Shown here: piece after piece, positions 44,693 through 53,953 of the stretch | Numbering within the stretch: position 1 is the first letter of the stretch | How the letters are laid out: each line of letters opens with the position of its first letter | Assembly: GCA_035548515.1 (NCBI GenBank) | Contig: DASZSW010000032.1 | Location: 115,177-179,176, forward strand | Length of the DNA: 64,000 nt | Direction: 5' to 3' | Origin: DASZQY01 sp035548515 | Lineage (GTDB): Bacteria > Pseudomonadota > Alphaproteobacteria > Rhizobiales > Kaistiaceae | The notes under the pieces: model-generated | The model's input: only the letters and a program-made list of their open reading frames with translations | Told to the model about the DNA's origin: nothing | The model's database searches: none | Program-made: the position numbers and the translations under genes

Positions 44693-45790
44693 TCAGAAGC
44701 CGGCCGGCGCATAGTCGCCGTCCTTCCAGACGTACCAGTCGTAGCGTGGATCGCGAAGGTCGCCTTTTTCGTCGAAGGCCACGCTGCCGATCACGGTGTT
44801 GAACGGGCTACTGTGGAGCGCGGCGACGACCTTGTCGAATTCGGCGCCGCCCGCGGCGGTGGCGGCCGCTGCCCAGGTTTGTACCGCGGCGTAGGCGGGC
44901 AGGGTATAGCCTGCCGGTTCGGTCCCTTTTGCCTTCAGGGCAGCTGCTACTGCAGTTGCCTCGGGAAAGCTGCGCGCATCGGCGGGATACGTCACCAGCG
45001 TCCCCTCCGCGGCCACGCCGGCGAGATCGGGATAGTCGGATGTCAGCAGCGCATCGCCTCCGACGATGGTGACGGCGGCGTTCCGCTCCTTGACCGATTT
45101 CGCGATGATCGCGGCCTCGGGATTGCTGCCGCCGAGATAGACGACGTCGGCTGATGCAGCGGCGATGCGCGAGGCGAGCGTGTTGTATTCCTTGGCGCCG
45201 GGCGTGTAGGCGTCGCGGAGGACGATCGGCCGGCCGGCCGCGTCGATCGCACTGGCGGCCGCGTCGGCGAGAGACTTGCCGTACGCGGTGCCGTCGTCGA
45301 TGACTGCAATGTTCTGGCTGGCGAAACGTCTGGCGATCATAGCGCCAGCAAAGGCGCCCTCGGCGTCGTCGCGACCGCACAGGCGGAAGATGCCGGGACT
45401 GGGGCGATCGTCGGTGTATTTGGCGAAGGTGGTGCCTGGCGAAATCTCGATGACGTGCTCGGTCGCGTACACCGCCGAGCCGGCAAGCGAAGCCTTCAGG
45501 CAAAGATGGCCGACGACCATGACCGCGCCTTTGGCAGCGAGCGCGCTTGCCGCAGCGTCCGCTTTCTTGGCGTTGCAGCCGTCGTCGGCGACTTCGAGCG
45601 TAAGCTTCTGTCCGGCGACGCCGCCCGCCGCATTGACGTCGGCCACTGCCTGCTCGACGCCAGCCCGCATCTGCGCGCCGAGCGGAGCGAATTCGCCCGT
45701 CATCGGGCCGGCGACGCCAATGACGATGTCGGCGCGTGCCGGAAGAACGGCGGCGAGAATCGCGGCGAGGGCCAGGGCAGGGCGGCGCAT
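44693..45790 (-). CDS. Branched-chain amino-acid type ABC substrate-binding protein (second copy)
   Basis: 365 residues from the ATG at 45790. The signal peptide (about 1-20) ends PARADIVIG. The Leu/Ile/Val-binding fold follows: VAGPMTGEFAPLGAQMRAGVEQAVADVNAAGG, then FRLCGRDDAEGAFAGAMIARRF and a C-terminal WYVWKDGDYAPAGF. Periplasmic; it would deliver its ligand to LivHMGF. It lies behind a strong terminator following the first copy, so it may be expressed only by read-through or from its own promoter. Confidence 0.9.
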   Translation of the reverse strand: MRRPALALAAILAAVLPARADIVIGVAGPMTGEFAPLGAQMRAGVEQAVADVNAAGGVAGQKLTLEVADDGCNAKKADAAASALAAKGAVMVVGHLCLKASLAGSAVYATEHVIEISPGTTFAKYTDDRPSPGIFRLCGRDDAEGAFAGAMIARRFASQNIAVIDDGTAYGKSLADAAASAIDAAGRPIVLRDAYTPGAKEYNTLASRIAAASADVVYLGGSNPEAAIIAKSVKERNAAVTIVGGDALLTSDYPDLAGVAAEGTLVTYPADARSFPEATAVAAALKAKGTEPAGYTLPAYAAVQTWAAAATAAGGAEFDKVVAALHSSPFNTVIGSVAFDEKGDLRDPRYDWYVWKDGDYAPAGF

Positions 45791-45823
45791 CGGCGGGAGA
45801 GTGACATGCGCCAGCGCAAACAA

Positions 45824-45849
45824 AAACCCCGGCGTTTCCGCCGGGGTTT
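45824..45849 (-). terminator. Strong rho-independent terminator between the two livK-type genes
   Basis: AAACCCCGGCG (45824-45834) pairs perfectly with CGCCGGGGTTT (45839-45849) around a TTTC loop, and the minus-strand transcript continues into TTTTTGTTTG. It lies 29 bases after the stop of the first substrate-binding protein. Confidence 0.9.
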
Positions 45850-45877
45850 CCGTAAGTCCGAGATGGACTAGATCGGC

Positions 45878-46996
45878 CTACTGCTGAACGTAGGTGATCT
45901 TGCCGTCGGCGCCCTTCTTCCAGATGTACATGACGTAGTCGAGCGACTTGCGGTCACCCTTCTCGTCGTACGACAGGTCGCCGATGACCGTGTTCCACGG
46001 GCCGCCGGACTTGATCGTCTCGGCAACCTTCTTGGTGTCGGTCGTGCCGGCCTTGGCAATGGCGCCGGCCATCACCTGAACCGCGGCGTAGGAGTAGAGC
46101 GTGTAGGCTTCCGGCTCAAAGCCAGCGTCGCGGAATTCCTTGACGACGGAGGCGGCGGCCGGGTTGTTGCGGGGATCCGGGCCGAACGTGTTGAGCACGC
46201 CCTCGGCAGCCGGGCCGGCGATGGAGGCGAATTCGTCAGAGACGATGCCGTCGCCGGAGATGAACTGCGACTTCAGGCCGGCGTCAGCGCTCTGGCGAAC
46301 GATGAGACCGCCTTCCGTGTGCAGGCCACCCCAGTAGGTGACGGTGACGCCCGCGTCCTTCATCTTCGCGATGAGGGCCGAGAAGTCCTTGTCACCGACG
46401 TTGATGCCTTCGTACATGACTTCCTTCACGCCAGCGGCGTTCATGGCCTTCTTGGTCTCGTCAGCGAGGCCCTGGCCGTACGGAGTCTTGTCATGCAGGA
46501 TGGCGACCTTGCCGTCCTTGAAGTGGTCGGCAATGTACTTGCCGGCAACTGCGCCCTGCTGGTCGTCACGACCGCAGGTACGGAACACGTCCCAGAGGCC
46601 GCGCTCGGTGACCTGCGGGTTGGTGGCCGACGGGCTGATCATCAGCACGCCGTTCTCGGCGTAAACTTCCGAGGCCGGGATGGTGACGCCCGAGTTGAAG
46701 TGACCGACAACGTAGGTCACGCCGTCGCCGACGAACTTGTTGGCGACCGACACGCCCTGCTTCGGATCGGAAACGTCGTCACCGAGCGAGAGGCTGAAGG
46801 TGTTGCCAGCAGCGCCGCCAGCGGCGTTGATGTCCTTGACGGCCTGCTCGGTGCCCTTCTGGAGCTGCGCGCCAAACGCGGCGTTCGGGCCGGTCAGCGG
46901 GCCGGCAACGCCGAGCTTGATCTCAGCCGCCGAAGCATGCGCCACGAAGGCGAGCGCGGCAGCAAATACCACGCCCGAGAGAAGTTTTGACTTCAT
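45878..46996 (-). CDS. livK: Branched-chain amino-acid ABC transporter substrate-binding protein
   Basis: 372 residues. Signal peptide 1-23 (ending HASAAEIKLG). VAGPLTGPNAAFGAQLQKGTEQAVKDINAAGG is the Leu/Ile/Val-binding protein opening; FRTCGRDDQQGAVAGKYIADHFKDGKVAILHDKTPYGQGLAD is the hinge-side region. GGGGA precedes the start. Periplasmic partner of livHMGF. The protein resembles the second copy to its left throughout. Confidence 0.95.
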   Translation of the reverse strand: MKSKLLSGVVFAAALAFVAHASAAEIKLGVAGPLTGPNAAFGAQLQKGTEQAVKDINAAGGAAGNTFSLSLGDDVSDPKQGVSVANKFVGDGVTYVVGHFNSGVTIPASEVYAENGVLMISPSATNPQVTERGLWDVFRTCGRDDQQGAVAGKYIADHFKDGKVAILHDKTPYGQGLADETKKAMNAAGVKEVMYEGINVGDKDFSALIAKMKDAGVTVTYWGGLHTEGGLIVRQSADAGLKSQFISGDGIVSDEFASIAGPAAEGVLNTFGPDPRNNPAAASVVKEFRDAGFEPEAYTLYSYAAVQVMAGAIAKAGTTDTKKVAETIKSGGPWNTVIGDLSYDEKGDRKSLDYVMYIWKKGADGKITYVQQ

Positions 46997-47126
46997 GTGT
47001 AGTTCCCCTGTTACACCAGTAATGGAAGGATTTTAGTTTTAGATCAGGTACTTGCAGGCAAGCCTGAGGGCCAGGCCCCCAGCCCGCCTCCATGACCGCG
47101 GATTTATCCCGGTTTTTATAGGTTTG

Positions 47127-47504
47127 TCACTTGCTTTCGTTAGCAGCTGCGGCACCACCGCTGCGCGAGCGCCACGAAAACGGGCCGCTGCGCTCATACA
47201 GCCAACCGTATTGCGCCACCATCTGGCGGGCGAGCGTCAGTCGATACGCAATACTGCCAATGATCATCAGAATGATCGTATCTACGACGTAGTAGTGCAG
47301 GCTGAAAAACGTCTGTCCGAACAGGGCGTAGTAAATGAAACGGGCCGCGACGCCGAGGCCCAGACACGAAACGAGCAAAATCACCCACGGCCGCCAGCTT
47401 TGCGCCGCGGAGCGGCCCGTCACCCACGCGGCGCCCCCGCCGAGGATGAACGTGACGAAGATGAAGAGCACCCAAGATTGCCCTTCGTAGATGACGCCCT
47501 GCAT
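47127..47504 (-). CDS. Small membrane protein of the liv operon (DUF6867-like)
   Basis: 125 residues with three hydrophobic segments (about 9-29, 40-60 and 73-92). QGVIYEGQSWVLFIFVTFILGGGAAWVTGRSAAQSWRPW matches the small membrane protein that recurs inside alphaproteobacterial liv operons. The cytoplasmic C-terminus is basic with an SK tail. It lies 20 bases after livF and 130 bases before livK. Function unknown; a role in transporter assembly is inference. Confidence 0.75.
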   Translation of the reverse strand: MQGVIYEGQSWVLFIFVTFILGGGAAWVTGRSAAQSWRPWVILLVSCLGLGVAARFIYYALFGQTFFSLHYYVVDTIILMIIGSIAYRLTLARQMVAQYGWLYERSGPFSWRSRSGGAAAANESK

Positions 47505-47523
47505 CGCTCTGCTCCTGTGGCGC

Positions 47524-48264
47524 CTAATGCTTCACGCCGCCTTCGAGGTACGCATCGCGAACCTCCGAGCGGTCGAGCAGCTCCCTGCCGGTGCCCGACA
47601 TCGTGATCTTGCCGTTCACCAGCACGTAACCACGATGCGAGAGTCGCAGCGCCTGGTAGGCATTCTGCTCGACGATGAACACTGTCAGCTTCTGCGACTG
47701 GTTCAACTCGCGAATCGAAGTGAAAATCTGCGACGCGATCATCGGGGCGAGGCCCAGAGACGGCTCATCGAGGAGCAGGAGGCGCGGGCGGGCCATCAGC
47801 GCGCGCGAGATCGACAACATCTGCTGCTCGCCGCCGGACAACGTGCCGCCGCGCTGCATGATGCGTTCCTTGAGGCGCGGGAAGAGGGCGAAGACCTTTT
47901 CGACGTCCTCCTCGAAGTATTTGCCGCCATCGATCGAGGCGCCCATCTGGAGATTTTCCATCACGGACATGCGCGGGAAGATGCGGCGCCCTTCCGGCGA
48001 CTGCGCGATACGCATGCGGGCAATCTCATGGGTAGGCAGTTTCGTGATGTTCTGCCCGTCGTACTCGATGCGGCCGTCGCGAGCCCGCGGATTGCCGCAG
48101 ATGGTCATCATCAGCGTCGACTTGCCGGCGCCATTGGCGCCGATGAGCGCAACGATCTCCCCAGCGTGGACGTCGAGATCGATGCCGCGCAGCGCCTGGA
48201 TCTTGCCGTAGAAAGTGGTGACGCCACGCATCGAAAGGAGAGCGCTGCCGTTGTTGCTCGCCAT
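47524..48264 (-). CDS. livF: Branched-chain amino-acid ABC transporter ATP-binding protein LivF
   Basis: 246 residues. Walker A is LIGANGAGKSTLMMTI, the signature LSGGEQQMLSISRALMARP, and Walker B LLLLDEPSLGL, followed by IASQIFTSIRELNQSQKLTVFIVEQN. The short N-terminus (about 15 residues) before the first strand and absence of the LivG insert identify it as LivF. It powers LivHM import. It starts 3 bases after the livG stop. Confidence 0.95.
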   Translation of the reverse strand: MASNNGSALLSMRGVTTFYGKIQALRGIDLDVHAGEIVALIGANGAGKSTLMMTICGNPRARDGRIEYDGQNITKLPTHEIARMRIAQSPEGRRIFPRMSVMENLQMGASIDGGKYFEEDVEKVFALFPRLKERIMQRGGTLSGGEQQMLSISRALMARPRLLLLDEPSLGLAPMIASQIFTSIRELNQSQKLTVFIVEQNAYQALRLSHRGYVLVNGKITMSGTGRELLDRSEVRDAYLEGGVKH

Positions 48265-48267
48265 GGC

Positions 48268-49122
48268 CTAGGCCTCCGCCTTGTCGAGCTGGCGGGTCAC
48301 GGCGTCGACGTCCTCGTTTTCGACGCCGAGATACGCGGCGATGACCTTCGGATCGTTGCGCACTTCGCTCGGCGTGCCGTCGGCGATCTTGATGCCGTAC
48401 TCCAGCACGATGACGTGGTCGGAAATTTCCATCACCACCGACATGTCGTGCTCGATCAGCAGAACCGAGGTGTTGTGTTTGTCGCGGATGCCGGTCAGCA
48501 ACTCGTTCAGTTGCGCCGACTCGCGCGCGTTGAGGCCGGCGGCGGGTTCATCGAGGCAGAGCAGCTCAGGATCGGTGCACATGGCGCGCGCGATCTCCAC
48601 GCGGCGCTGGGCGCCGTAGGGCAAATCGGCGGCGGCATCATCGGCGCGATCGGCGAGGCCGACTTCCTCCAGCCAGACGCGAGCCTTCTCGATCGCCTCG
48701 CGCTCGGCCTTGCGGTAGCTGGGCAGCCCGAGGATGCCGAACAGGGAGAAGCCCGAGGCGACCATCAGCTTGTTGTGCTGGGCGACGAGCAGGTTTTCCA
48801 GCACTGTCATGCCGCCGAACAGGCGGATGTTCTGGAAGGTTCGGGCGACCTTGGCGCGGGACGCGATGCGGAAATCCGGCATGCGCTCGAGCAGGAATTC
48901 CTTGCCCGCACGCTGGACCATGCGGATCATGCCTTCGCTCGGCTTGTAGAAGCCGGTGACGCAGTTGAACACCGTCGTCTTGCCGGCGCCGTTGGGGCCG
49001 ATGAGCGCGGTGATCTCGCCGCGCCTGGCGCGGAACGAGAAGTCGTTGATGGCGACAAGGCCGCCGAAGCGCATCGTCAGATGATCGACGGCAATGATCG
49101 GCTGGTCGGCTGCGCTCTCCAT
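48268..49122 (-). CDS. livG: Branched-chain amino-acid ABC transporter ATP-binding protein LivG
   Basis: 284 residues. Walker A LIGPNGAGKTTVFNCVTG, then the insert typical of LivG (YKPSEGMIRMVQRAGKEFLLERMPDF), the signature LPYGAQRRVEIARAMCTDPELLCLDEPAAGLN, and the H-loop in LIEHDMSVVMEISDHV. It pairs with LivF as the ATPase dimer. It begins 1 base after the livM stop. Confidence 0.95.
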   Translation of the reverse strand: MESAADQPIIAVDHLTMRFGGLVAINDFSFRARRGEITALIGPNGAGKTTVFNCVTGFYKPSEGMIRMVQRAGKEFLLERMPDFRIASRAKVARTFQNIRLFGGMTVLENLLVAQHNKLMVASGFSLFGILGLPSYRKAEREAIEKARVWLEEVGLADRADDAAADLPYGAQRRVEIARAMCTDPELLCLDEPAAGLNARESAQLNELLTGIRDKHNTSVLLIEHDMSVVMEISDHVIVLEYGIKIADGTPSEVRNDPKVIAAYLGVENEDVDAVTRQLDKAEA

Positions 49123-49123
49123 G

Positions 49124-50581
49124 TCAGCCGTGCCCTTCCTTGGTCAGCGAACCGGATATGGTTCGGCGTTCCTTCAGGAATGCGGTCGGCTGGCGCGCGG
49201 TGACGAAGCCGCGCGGCTTCCACAGCATGATCAACACCATGGCGAGGCCAAAGAGCAGCATGCGGTATTGCGTCGGCTCGAATTCCTGGCCGAACACCTG
49301 CTTCAGGATGGTGAGCTCGCGCAGGCTTTCGATGCCGCCGATCATCGCCACCGCGGCGACGGCGACGCCGATGATCGAGCCCATGCCGCCCAGCACGACG
49401 ATCGCCACGATCATCGCGGATTCGATGAAGGTGAACGACTCCGGCGAGATGAATCCCTGGCGGGCGGCGAAAAATGAGCCGGCGAAACCCGCGAACATCG
49501 CACCGGTGGCGAACGCGGTCAGCTTCGTCGAAGTCGTGTTGATGCCGAGCGAGCGGCAGGCGATCTCGTCTTCGCGCAGCGACTCCCAGGCGCGGCCGAT
49601 GGGCAGCCGGCGCAGCCGGATCGTGATCCACGCGGTGAGGAGCGCCAGCGCGAGGATTAGGTAGTACATGAATATCTTGTAGTAGGCGGAACTCAGCGGC
49701 AGCCCGAAGTGGGCGGCGAAGCCCGCGGGCGAGGCGTCGAACGGCATGCCGAAAAAGGTGATCTTCGGGATCGACGTGATGCCGAAGCCACCCTTGGTGA
49801 CGTCGCGCCAGTTGATCAGCACCAGGCGCACGATCTCGCCGAAGGCGAGGGTGACGATGGCGAGGTAGTCGCCGCGGAGACGCAGCACCGGAAAACCGAG
49901 GAGCACGCCCCACAACGCGGCGAGCAGGCCGGCGATGGGCAGCAGGATCCAGAACGAAAGATCGAAGTGGATCGCGAGCAGCGTGTAGGAATAAGCGCCG
50001 ACCGCGTAGAAGGCGACGTAGCCGAGGTCGAGCAGGCCGGCGAGGCCGACGACGATGTTAAGGCCCCAGGCCAGCATCACGTAGATGAGAATCTGGACGC
50101 CGAAGTTGTCGACCCACTTGATCGACCCCTGGATGCCGCTGGTGCCGAGGACGATCGGCGGGTAGAGCACCAGGAGCACGATGGCGAGCGGCGCGAAGTA
50201 CCGGCGCAGCCAGACCTGCCAAGGCGACGCAGGGCGAACGACGGTCGGTGCCGCCCGGCGCCTTGCCGCATACGGCTGATAGAAATACGCGATGAGGAAG
50301 CGGCCGATGCCGACAATGGCGACGGCGATGGCGAGCAAGCCCGGCCGCGTGACAAGGATCAACTCGTTGCGGACGTTCTGCGCCGTGAGGAGGCCCAGGA
50401 ACGGGCCAAACAGGGCGAGGGCCACGCCGCCCGCGATCAGGCCTTCCTTCAGCGCGTTCGGGAAGTTGGCGCGATGTTCGCCGACGATCGGCGGCTCGCC
50501 CTCAGCGGCCGCGATGCGCGCCTCATCTTCGATCTGCGCGCCCTCGGGGCGGAATTCTGCGGTGGGGGCTGTCTCGGCCAC
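49124..50581 (-). CDS. livM: Branched-chain amino-acid ABC transporter permease LivM
   Basis: 485 residues with an N-terminal cytoplasmic stretch (about 1-50), ten or so membrane segments and the permease motif text GLNIVVGLAGLLDLGYVAFYAVGAYSY, EIVRLVLINWRDVTKGGFGI, and GRAWESLREDEIACRSLGINTTSTKLTAFATGAMFAG (the EAA-like coupling loop). LivM is longer than LivH by an N-terminal extension, as usual. It starts 3 bases after livH. Confidence 0.95.
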   Translation of the reverse strand: MAETAPTAEFRPEGAQIEDEARIAAAEGEPPIVGEHRANFPNALKEGLIAGGVALALFGPFLGLLTAQNVRNELILVTRPGLLAIAVAIVGIGRFLIAYFYQPYAARRRAAPTVVRPASPWQVWLRRYFAPLAIVLLVLYPPIVLGTSGIQGSIKWVDNFGVQILIYVMLAWGLNIVVGLAGLLDLGYVAFYAVGAYSYTLLAIHFDLSFWILLPIAGLLAALWGVLLGFPVLRLRGDYLAIVTLAFGEIVRLVLINWRDVTKGGFGITSIPKITFFGMPFDASPAGFAAHFGLPLSSAYYKIFMYYLILALALLTAWITIRLRRLPIGRAWESLREDEIACRSLGINTTSTKLTAFATGAMFAGFAGSFFAARQGFISPESFTFIESAMIVAIVVLGGMGSIIGVAVAAVAMIGGIESLRELTILKQVFGQEFEPTQYRMLLFGLAMVLIMLWKPRGFVTARQPTAFLKERRTISGSLTKEGHG

Positions 50582-50584
50582 GGC

Positions 50585-51502
50585 CTACACCTTCTCGACG
50601 TCGGGCCGGCCCAGGATGCCCTGCGGCAGGAAGATGAGCACGATGGCGAGGATCGAAAACGCCGCGACGTCCTTGTAATCGGTGGAGAAGTACGCCGACC
50701 ACATCGCCTCGATGAGGCCGATGAGGATGCCACCGAGCACGGCCCCGGGCAGGGAGCCGATGCCACCGAGCACGGCAGCGGTGAAGGCCTTGATGCCCGG
50801 CGAGAAGCCGTCGGAGAAGTTCACGACGCCGTAGAACATCAGGAACATGGTACCGGCAACCGCGGCGAGGGCGGCGCCCATGACAAACGTCAGCGAGATC
50901 GTGCGATCGACGTCGACACCGACCAGCGCCGCCATCTTGCGATCCTGCTCACAGGCGCGTTGGGCGCGTCCGAGCGGCGTCTTCTGAACCACGTACCAGA
51001 ACACGGCGAGCAACGCGGTGGTGAGCAGCACGATGATGATCTGCTTCAGCGAGATCGTCACCGAGGCGGTGGGGCCCTGGTAGACGGTGAACACGTCGCG
51101 CACGATCGGCGGGATCGGCTTGTTGCGCGGGTCCTGCGCGACCTGGACGAAGTTCGACAGCGTGATCGATACGCCGATGGCGGAGATCAATGGCGCCAGG
51201 CGGAACGATCCTCGTAACGGTCGGTAGGCGACCTTCTCGATCGCCCAGTTCCACGCGCCCGTCAGGACCATGCCGACGATCAGCATGCAGATCAGCGCGA
51301 TGGTCACCGACGCGATGCCGAGCCAGGTCGTAACGATCAGAAACACCATCAGTGCGATGAACGCCGAGAGCATGAAGACGTCGCCGTGCGCGAAGTTCAC
51401 CATGCCGATGATGCCGAACACCATCGTGTAGCCGATCGCGATCAGCCCATAGATCGAGCCGAGCGTAATTCCATTGATGAGCTGCTGGAGAAAGTATTCC
51501 AT
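50585..51502 (-). CDS. livH: Branched-chain amino-acid ABC transporter permease LivH
   Basis: 305 residues with eight membrane segments. EYFLQQLINGITLGSIYGLIAIGYTMVFGIIGMVNFAHGDVFML is the LivH opening, with the coupling loop RAQRACEQDRKMAALVGVDVDRTISLTF. It is the first gene of the liv operon livH-livM-livG-livF-small membrane protein-livK. The regulatory region is the 149-base gap on its right. Confidence 0.95.
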   Translation of the reverse strand: MEYFLQQLINGITLGSIYGLIAIGYTMVFGIIGMVNFAHGDVFMLSAFIALMVFLIVTTWLGIASVTIALICMLIVGMVLTGAWNWAIEKVAYRPLRGSFRLAPLISAIGVSITLSNFVQVAQDPRNKPIPPIVRDVFTVYQGPTASVTISLKQIIIVLLTTALLAVFWYVVQKTPLGRAQRACEQDRKMAALVGVDVDRTISLTFVMGAALAAVAGTMFLMFYGVVNFSDGFSPGIKAFTAAVLGGIGSLPGAVLGGILIGLIEAMWSAYFSTDYKDVAAFSILAIVLIFLPQGILGRPDVEKV

Positions 51503-51651
51503 CCGCCCCGGTCCCCTGTTCCTGGCCTTAACGGCCGGAAGTCCGGACGAGCCGGCTTCCCATTTTTATTAGGGTTATCAACCCGCAAGGGACAAAACAA
51601 CTGTGGCGCCGCCGGCGCCTGTTCATTCTTTCGGCACTGACTGGCGCGTGT
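51503..51651 (-). promoter_or_regulatory. liv operon upstream region and a short hairpin
   Basis: 149 bases between livH and the MFS gene, AT-rich around 51565-51600. GGCGCC at 51605-51610 pairs with GGCGCC at 51614-51619 around GCC; on the minus strand a T-rich stretch follows, so it could end the MFS transcript. No confident liv promoter boxes could be placed. Confidence 0.4.
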
Positions 51652-52932
51652 TTATTCTTTTGCCGGTGCCGGCGCGCCAACTTCCACCGGCTCGGCGGGC
51701 GCGGGGGAGCGCGGATCGAGGACGGCGCTTTCCGGCGTTGCCGTCTTGGCGACTGGCAGGCCTTGGAAGGCGTCGCGCAGCACGCGGTTCAACGTCGGGC
51801 GCTGCGTGATCCGGTAGGCGACATAACCGATGATCGTGATGTGCACCGCGGCCGTGAAGACGAAAATGCCCTCCGGCGCGAAATGGCCCATGGCGTAGGC
51901 GGCGGCGAGCGGCCCCAGCATCGTCCCGATGCCGTAGAGCAGCAGCAGGCTCGATGCGATCTTCACGAACTCGTCCGATGCGGCGAAGTCGTTCGCGTGC
52001 GCCACCGTCAGTGCGTACATCGGGTAGATCATCGCCCCGAAGAGGATGGCCATCACGGTCACCACCGCCGGCGTGTGCGGGTGGAAGATGGCGAAGGTGG
52101 TGCCGATGACCGCGGCGCCGACAGCGACACCGATGAGCACGCGCCGCCGGTCGGTGCGATCGGAGAGCCAGCCCAGCGGGAACTGGATCAGCGACCCGCC
52201 GATGAGTGCGCCGGCCATCATGAAGGAGATATCGCGCACCGGCAGTCCGATCTGCTGCCCGAATACCGGGCCGAGGGTGCCGAAGGCGCCGTTCACCAGC
52301 CCGATAAGGAAGGAGACGACGGCGCCGACGGGTGAAATCTCGTAGAGCCGCTTTACGTCGATGCGCGCGCCGGTCAGTGGCTGCGGGCTTTTGGCGGTGG
52401 ACAGGGCCGTCGGCAGGATCGCCAGGCAGTAGAAGATCGCGCCGATGGCGAAAAAGAAGAAATCGGACGGCGGCTTGATCACGAGCAGGAGCTGGCCCGT
52501 CGTCGAGGCGGCGAAGTTCACCATCTGGTAGACGGAAAACAGCGTGCCTCGGTTCTCGCGGGTCGCGCGCTCGTTGAGCCAGCTTTCGACAACCATGGCT
52601 GCGCCGGCAAAGCAGAAGCCGTTGAGGGCGCGAAACGCGATCCACGCGACCGGATCGATGAAAAGCACGTTGAGCAGGATGGTCACTGCCGCGACGGAGG
52701 CGAGGGCGCCGTAGCTGCGCACGTGGCCCACACGACGCACGACGTGCGGAATGAGCAGGCATCCCGAGATGAAACCCGCCGACCAGCCGGTGCCCAAAAG
52801 GCCGAGCTCAGCGAGGTTGAAGCCAGCCTCGGCGCCGCGGATGGGAAGCAGGATGCCGTGCAGCCCGCCGGCAATCAGCAGGAACGCGGAGCCGAGGAGC
52901 AACGAAGCGACGGCGACGAGTTGGGAGGGCAT
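51652..52932 (-). CDS. MFS transporter
   Basis: 426 residues, 12 hydrophobic segments in two halves. AELGLLGTGWSAGFISGCLLIPHVVRRVGHVRSYG is the MFS loop 2-3 motif, repeated as LGWLSDRTDRRRV in the second half, with a cytoplasmic central loop holding RIDVKRLYEISP. It belongs to the group near YcaD/PutP-like small-molecule exporters, but no substrate can be given. The last 25 residues are Pro/Ala-rich. The stop is 149 bases beyond livH. Confidence 0.85.
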   Translation of the reverse strand: MPSQLVAVASLLLGSAFLLIAGGLHGILLPIRGAEAGFNLAELGLLGTGWSAGFISGCLLIPHVVRRVGHVRSYGALASVAAVTILLNVLFIDPVAWIAFRALNGFCFAGAAMVVESWLNERATRENRGTLFSVYQMVNFAASTTGQLLLVIKPPSDFFFFAIGAIFYCLAILPTALSTAKSPQPLTGARIDVKRLYEISPVGAVVSFLIGLVNGAFGTLGPVFGQQIGLPVRDISFMMAGALIGGSLIQFPLGWLSDRTDRRRVLIGVAVGAAVIGTTFAIFHPHTPAVVTVMAILFGAMIYPMYALTVAHANDFAASDEFVKIASSLLLLYGIGTMLGPLAAAYAMGHFAPEGIFVFTAAVHITIIGYVAYRITQRPTLNRVLRDAFQGLPVAKTATPESAVLDPRSPAPAEPVEVGAPAPAKE

Positions 52933-52955
52933 CTACTGCGAGGTGGCCGTGATTC

Positions 52956-53822
52956 TCAGCCCGCAGTCTTCCCCGCGTCGGCGCCGGAATTCAAGGCTTG
53001 GCGCAGCATGAGGAAGTCGCGCCAGGCGAGCCGCTTCTGCAAAGGCTGGCGCAGAAGATAAGCCGGATGCAGGGTCGCCATTGCGCGGATTTTGCGCGTG
53101 CCGGTGTCGAATTCCTGCCAGCGGCCGCGGAATTTCAGGATGCCGACGGTGTTGCCCATCAACTCCGCCGCCGACGGTGCGCCGAGACAGATCAGGAAAT
53201 CGGGATTGGCGAGTTCGATCTGGCGGAGCGTGAAGGGCCTGCAGGCAGCGGTCTCCTGCGGCGTCGGTGTGCGGTTGCCGGGCGGCCGCCAGGGCACGAC
53301 GTTGGCAATGTAGACGCTGCTGCGGTCGAGACCGATCGCCGCGAGCATGCGGTCGAGCAGTTGCCCCGAGCGGCCGACGAACGGCAGGCCCTGGATGTCC
53401 TCGTCGCGGCCAGGCGCTTCGCCGACGAGCATGACGCGGCTGCCGGCCGTGCCGTCGGCAAAGACCAGTTGCGTCGCAGTCTTGCGCAGTCCGCAACCCT
53501 CGAATTTTTCCAGCGCGGTGCGCAATTCGTCGAGCGAGTTCGCGGCTTGCGCGGCGGCGCGCGCAGCGCGTTCGGTCTCGTCAGGCGGTGCGGCGGTCTG
53601 CGTTGCAGGCGCGATCAGGGTGCGCGGGGACGGCAGTGGCGCGTTGCGGTCGAAGGCCAGCGGTGCCGGGGGCGGGGGCGCAGCCTGTGTCGGACGCGGC
53701 GTGGCGAAGCGATCTACCGGCTCTTCTTCCAGCGCCACGTCGACGCCCACCTCGGCGTACCAGGCGAGCAGGTCTGCCGGATCTGATACGCTTATGAAGT
53801 CCGCAGGCATTGTCTCACGCAT
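52956..53822 (-). CDS. Uracil-DNA glycosylase, family 4-like, lacking part of the FeS ligand set
   Basis: 288 residues. After a Pro/Ala-rich linker (about 1-105), the core has VGEAPGRDEDIQGLPFVGRSG (motif A water-activating region), ANVVPWRPPGNRTPTP and the motif B HPAYLLRQPLQK. Family 4 enzymes normally hold a 4Fe-4S cluster with four Cys; here Cys110 and Cys194 are kept, but the first ligand position is Phe107 and the third is Trp178. It excises uracil from DNA by inference from motifs A and B. A start at 53810 (MPADF) is also possible. Confidence 0.85.
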   Translation of the reverse strand: MRETMPADFISVSDPADLLAWYAEVGVDVALEEEPVDRFATPRPTQAAPPPPAPLAFDRNAPLPSPRTLIAPATQTAAPPDETERAARAAAQAANSLDELRTALEKFEGCGLRKTATQLVFADGTAGSRVMLVGEAPGRDEDIQGLPFVGRSGQLLDRMLAAIGLDRSSVYIANVVPWRPPGNRTPTPQETAACRPFTLRQIELANPDFLICLGAPSAAELMGNTVGILKFRGRWQEFDTGTRKIRAMATLHPAYLLRQPLQKRLAWRDFLMLRQALNSGADAGKTAG

Positions 53823-53953
53823 TCGTGTTGGCGGTTTCAGGAACCGTTAGCGACGCCGCTGCTTTCCGTCGCGGGAAGAGGTTGGCTGCACTGATGGCAG
53901 CGGGAAGCTCGGCCTACTTCCCGTGTGTGGCCACTAACCATAGGATCATACCG

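Noticed and set aside
47491..49203. Plus-strand open frame opposite livF and livG
   Set aside because: Antisense to two ABC ATPases with intact motifs.
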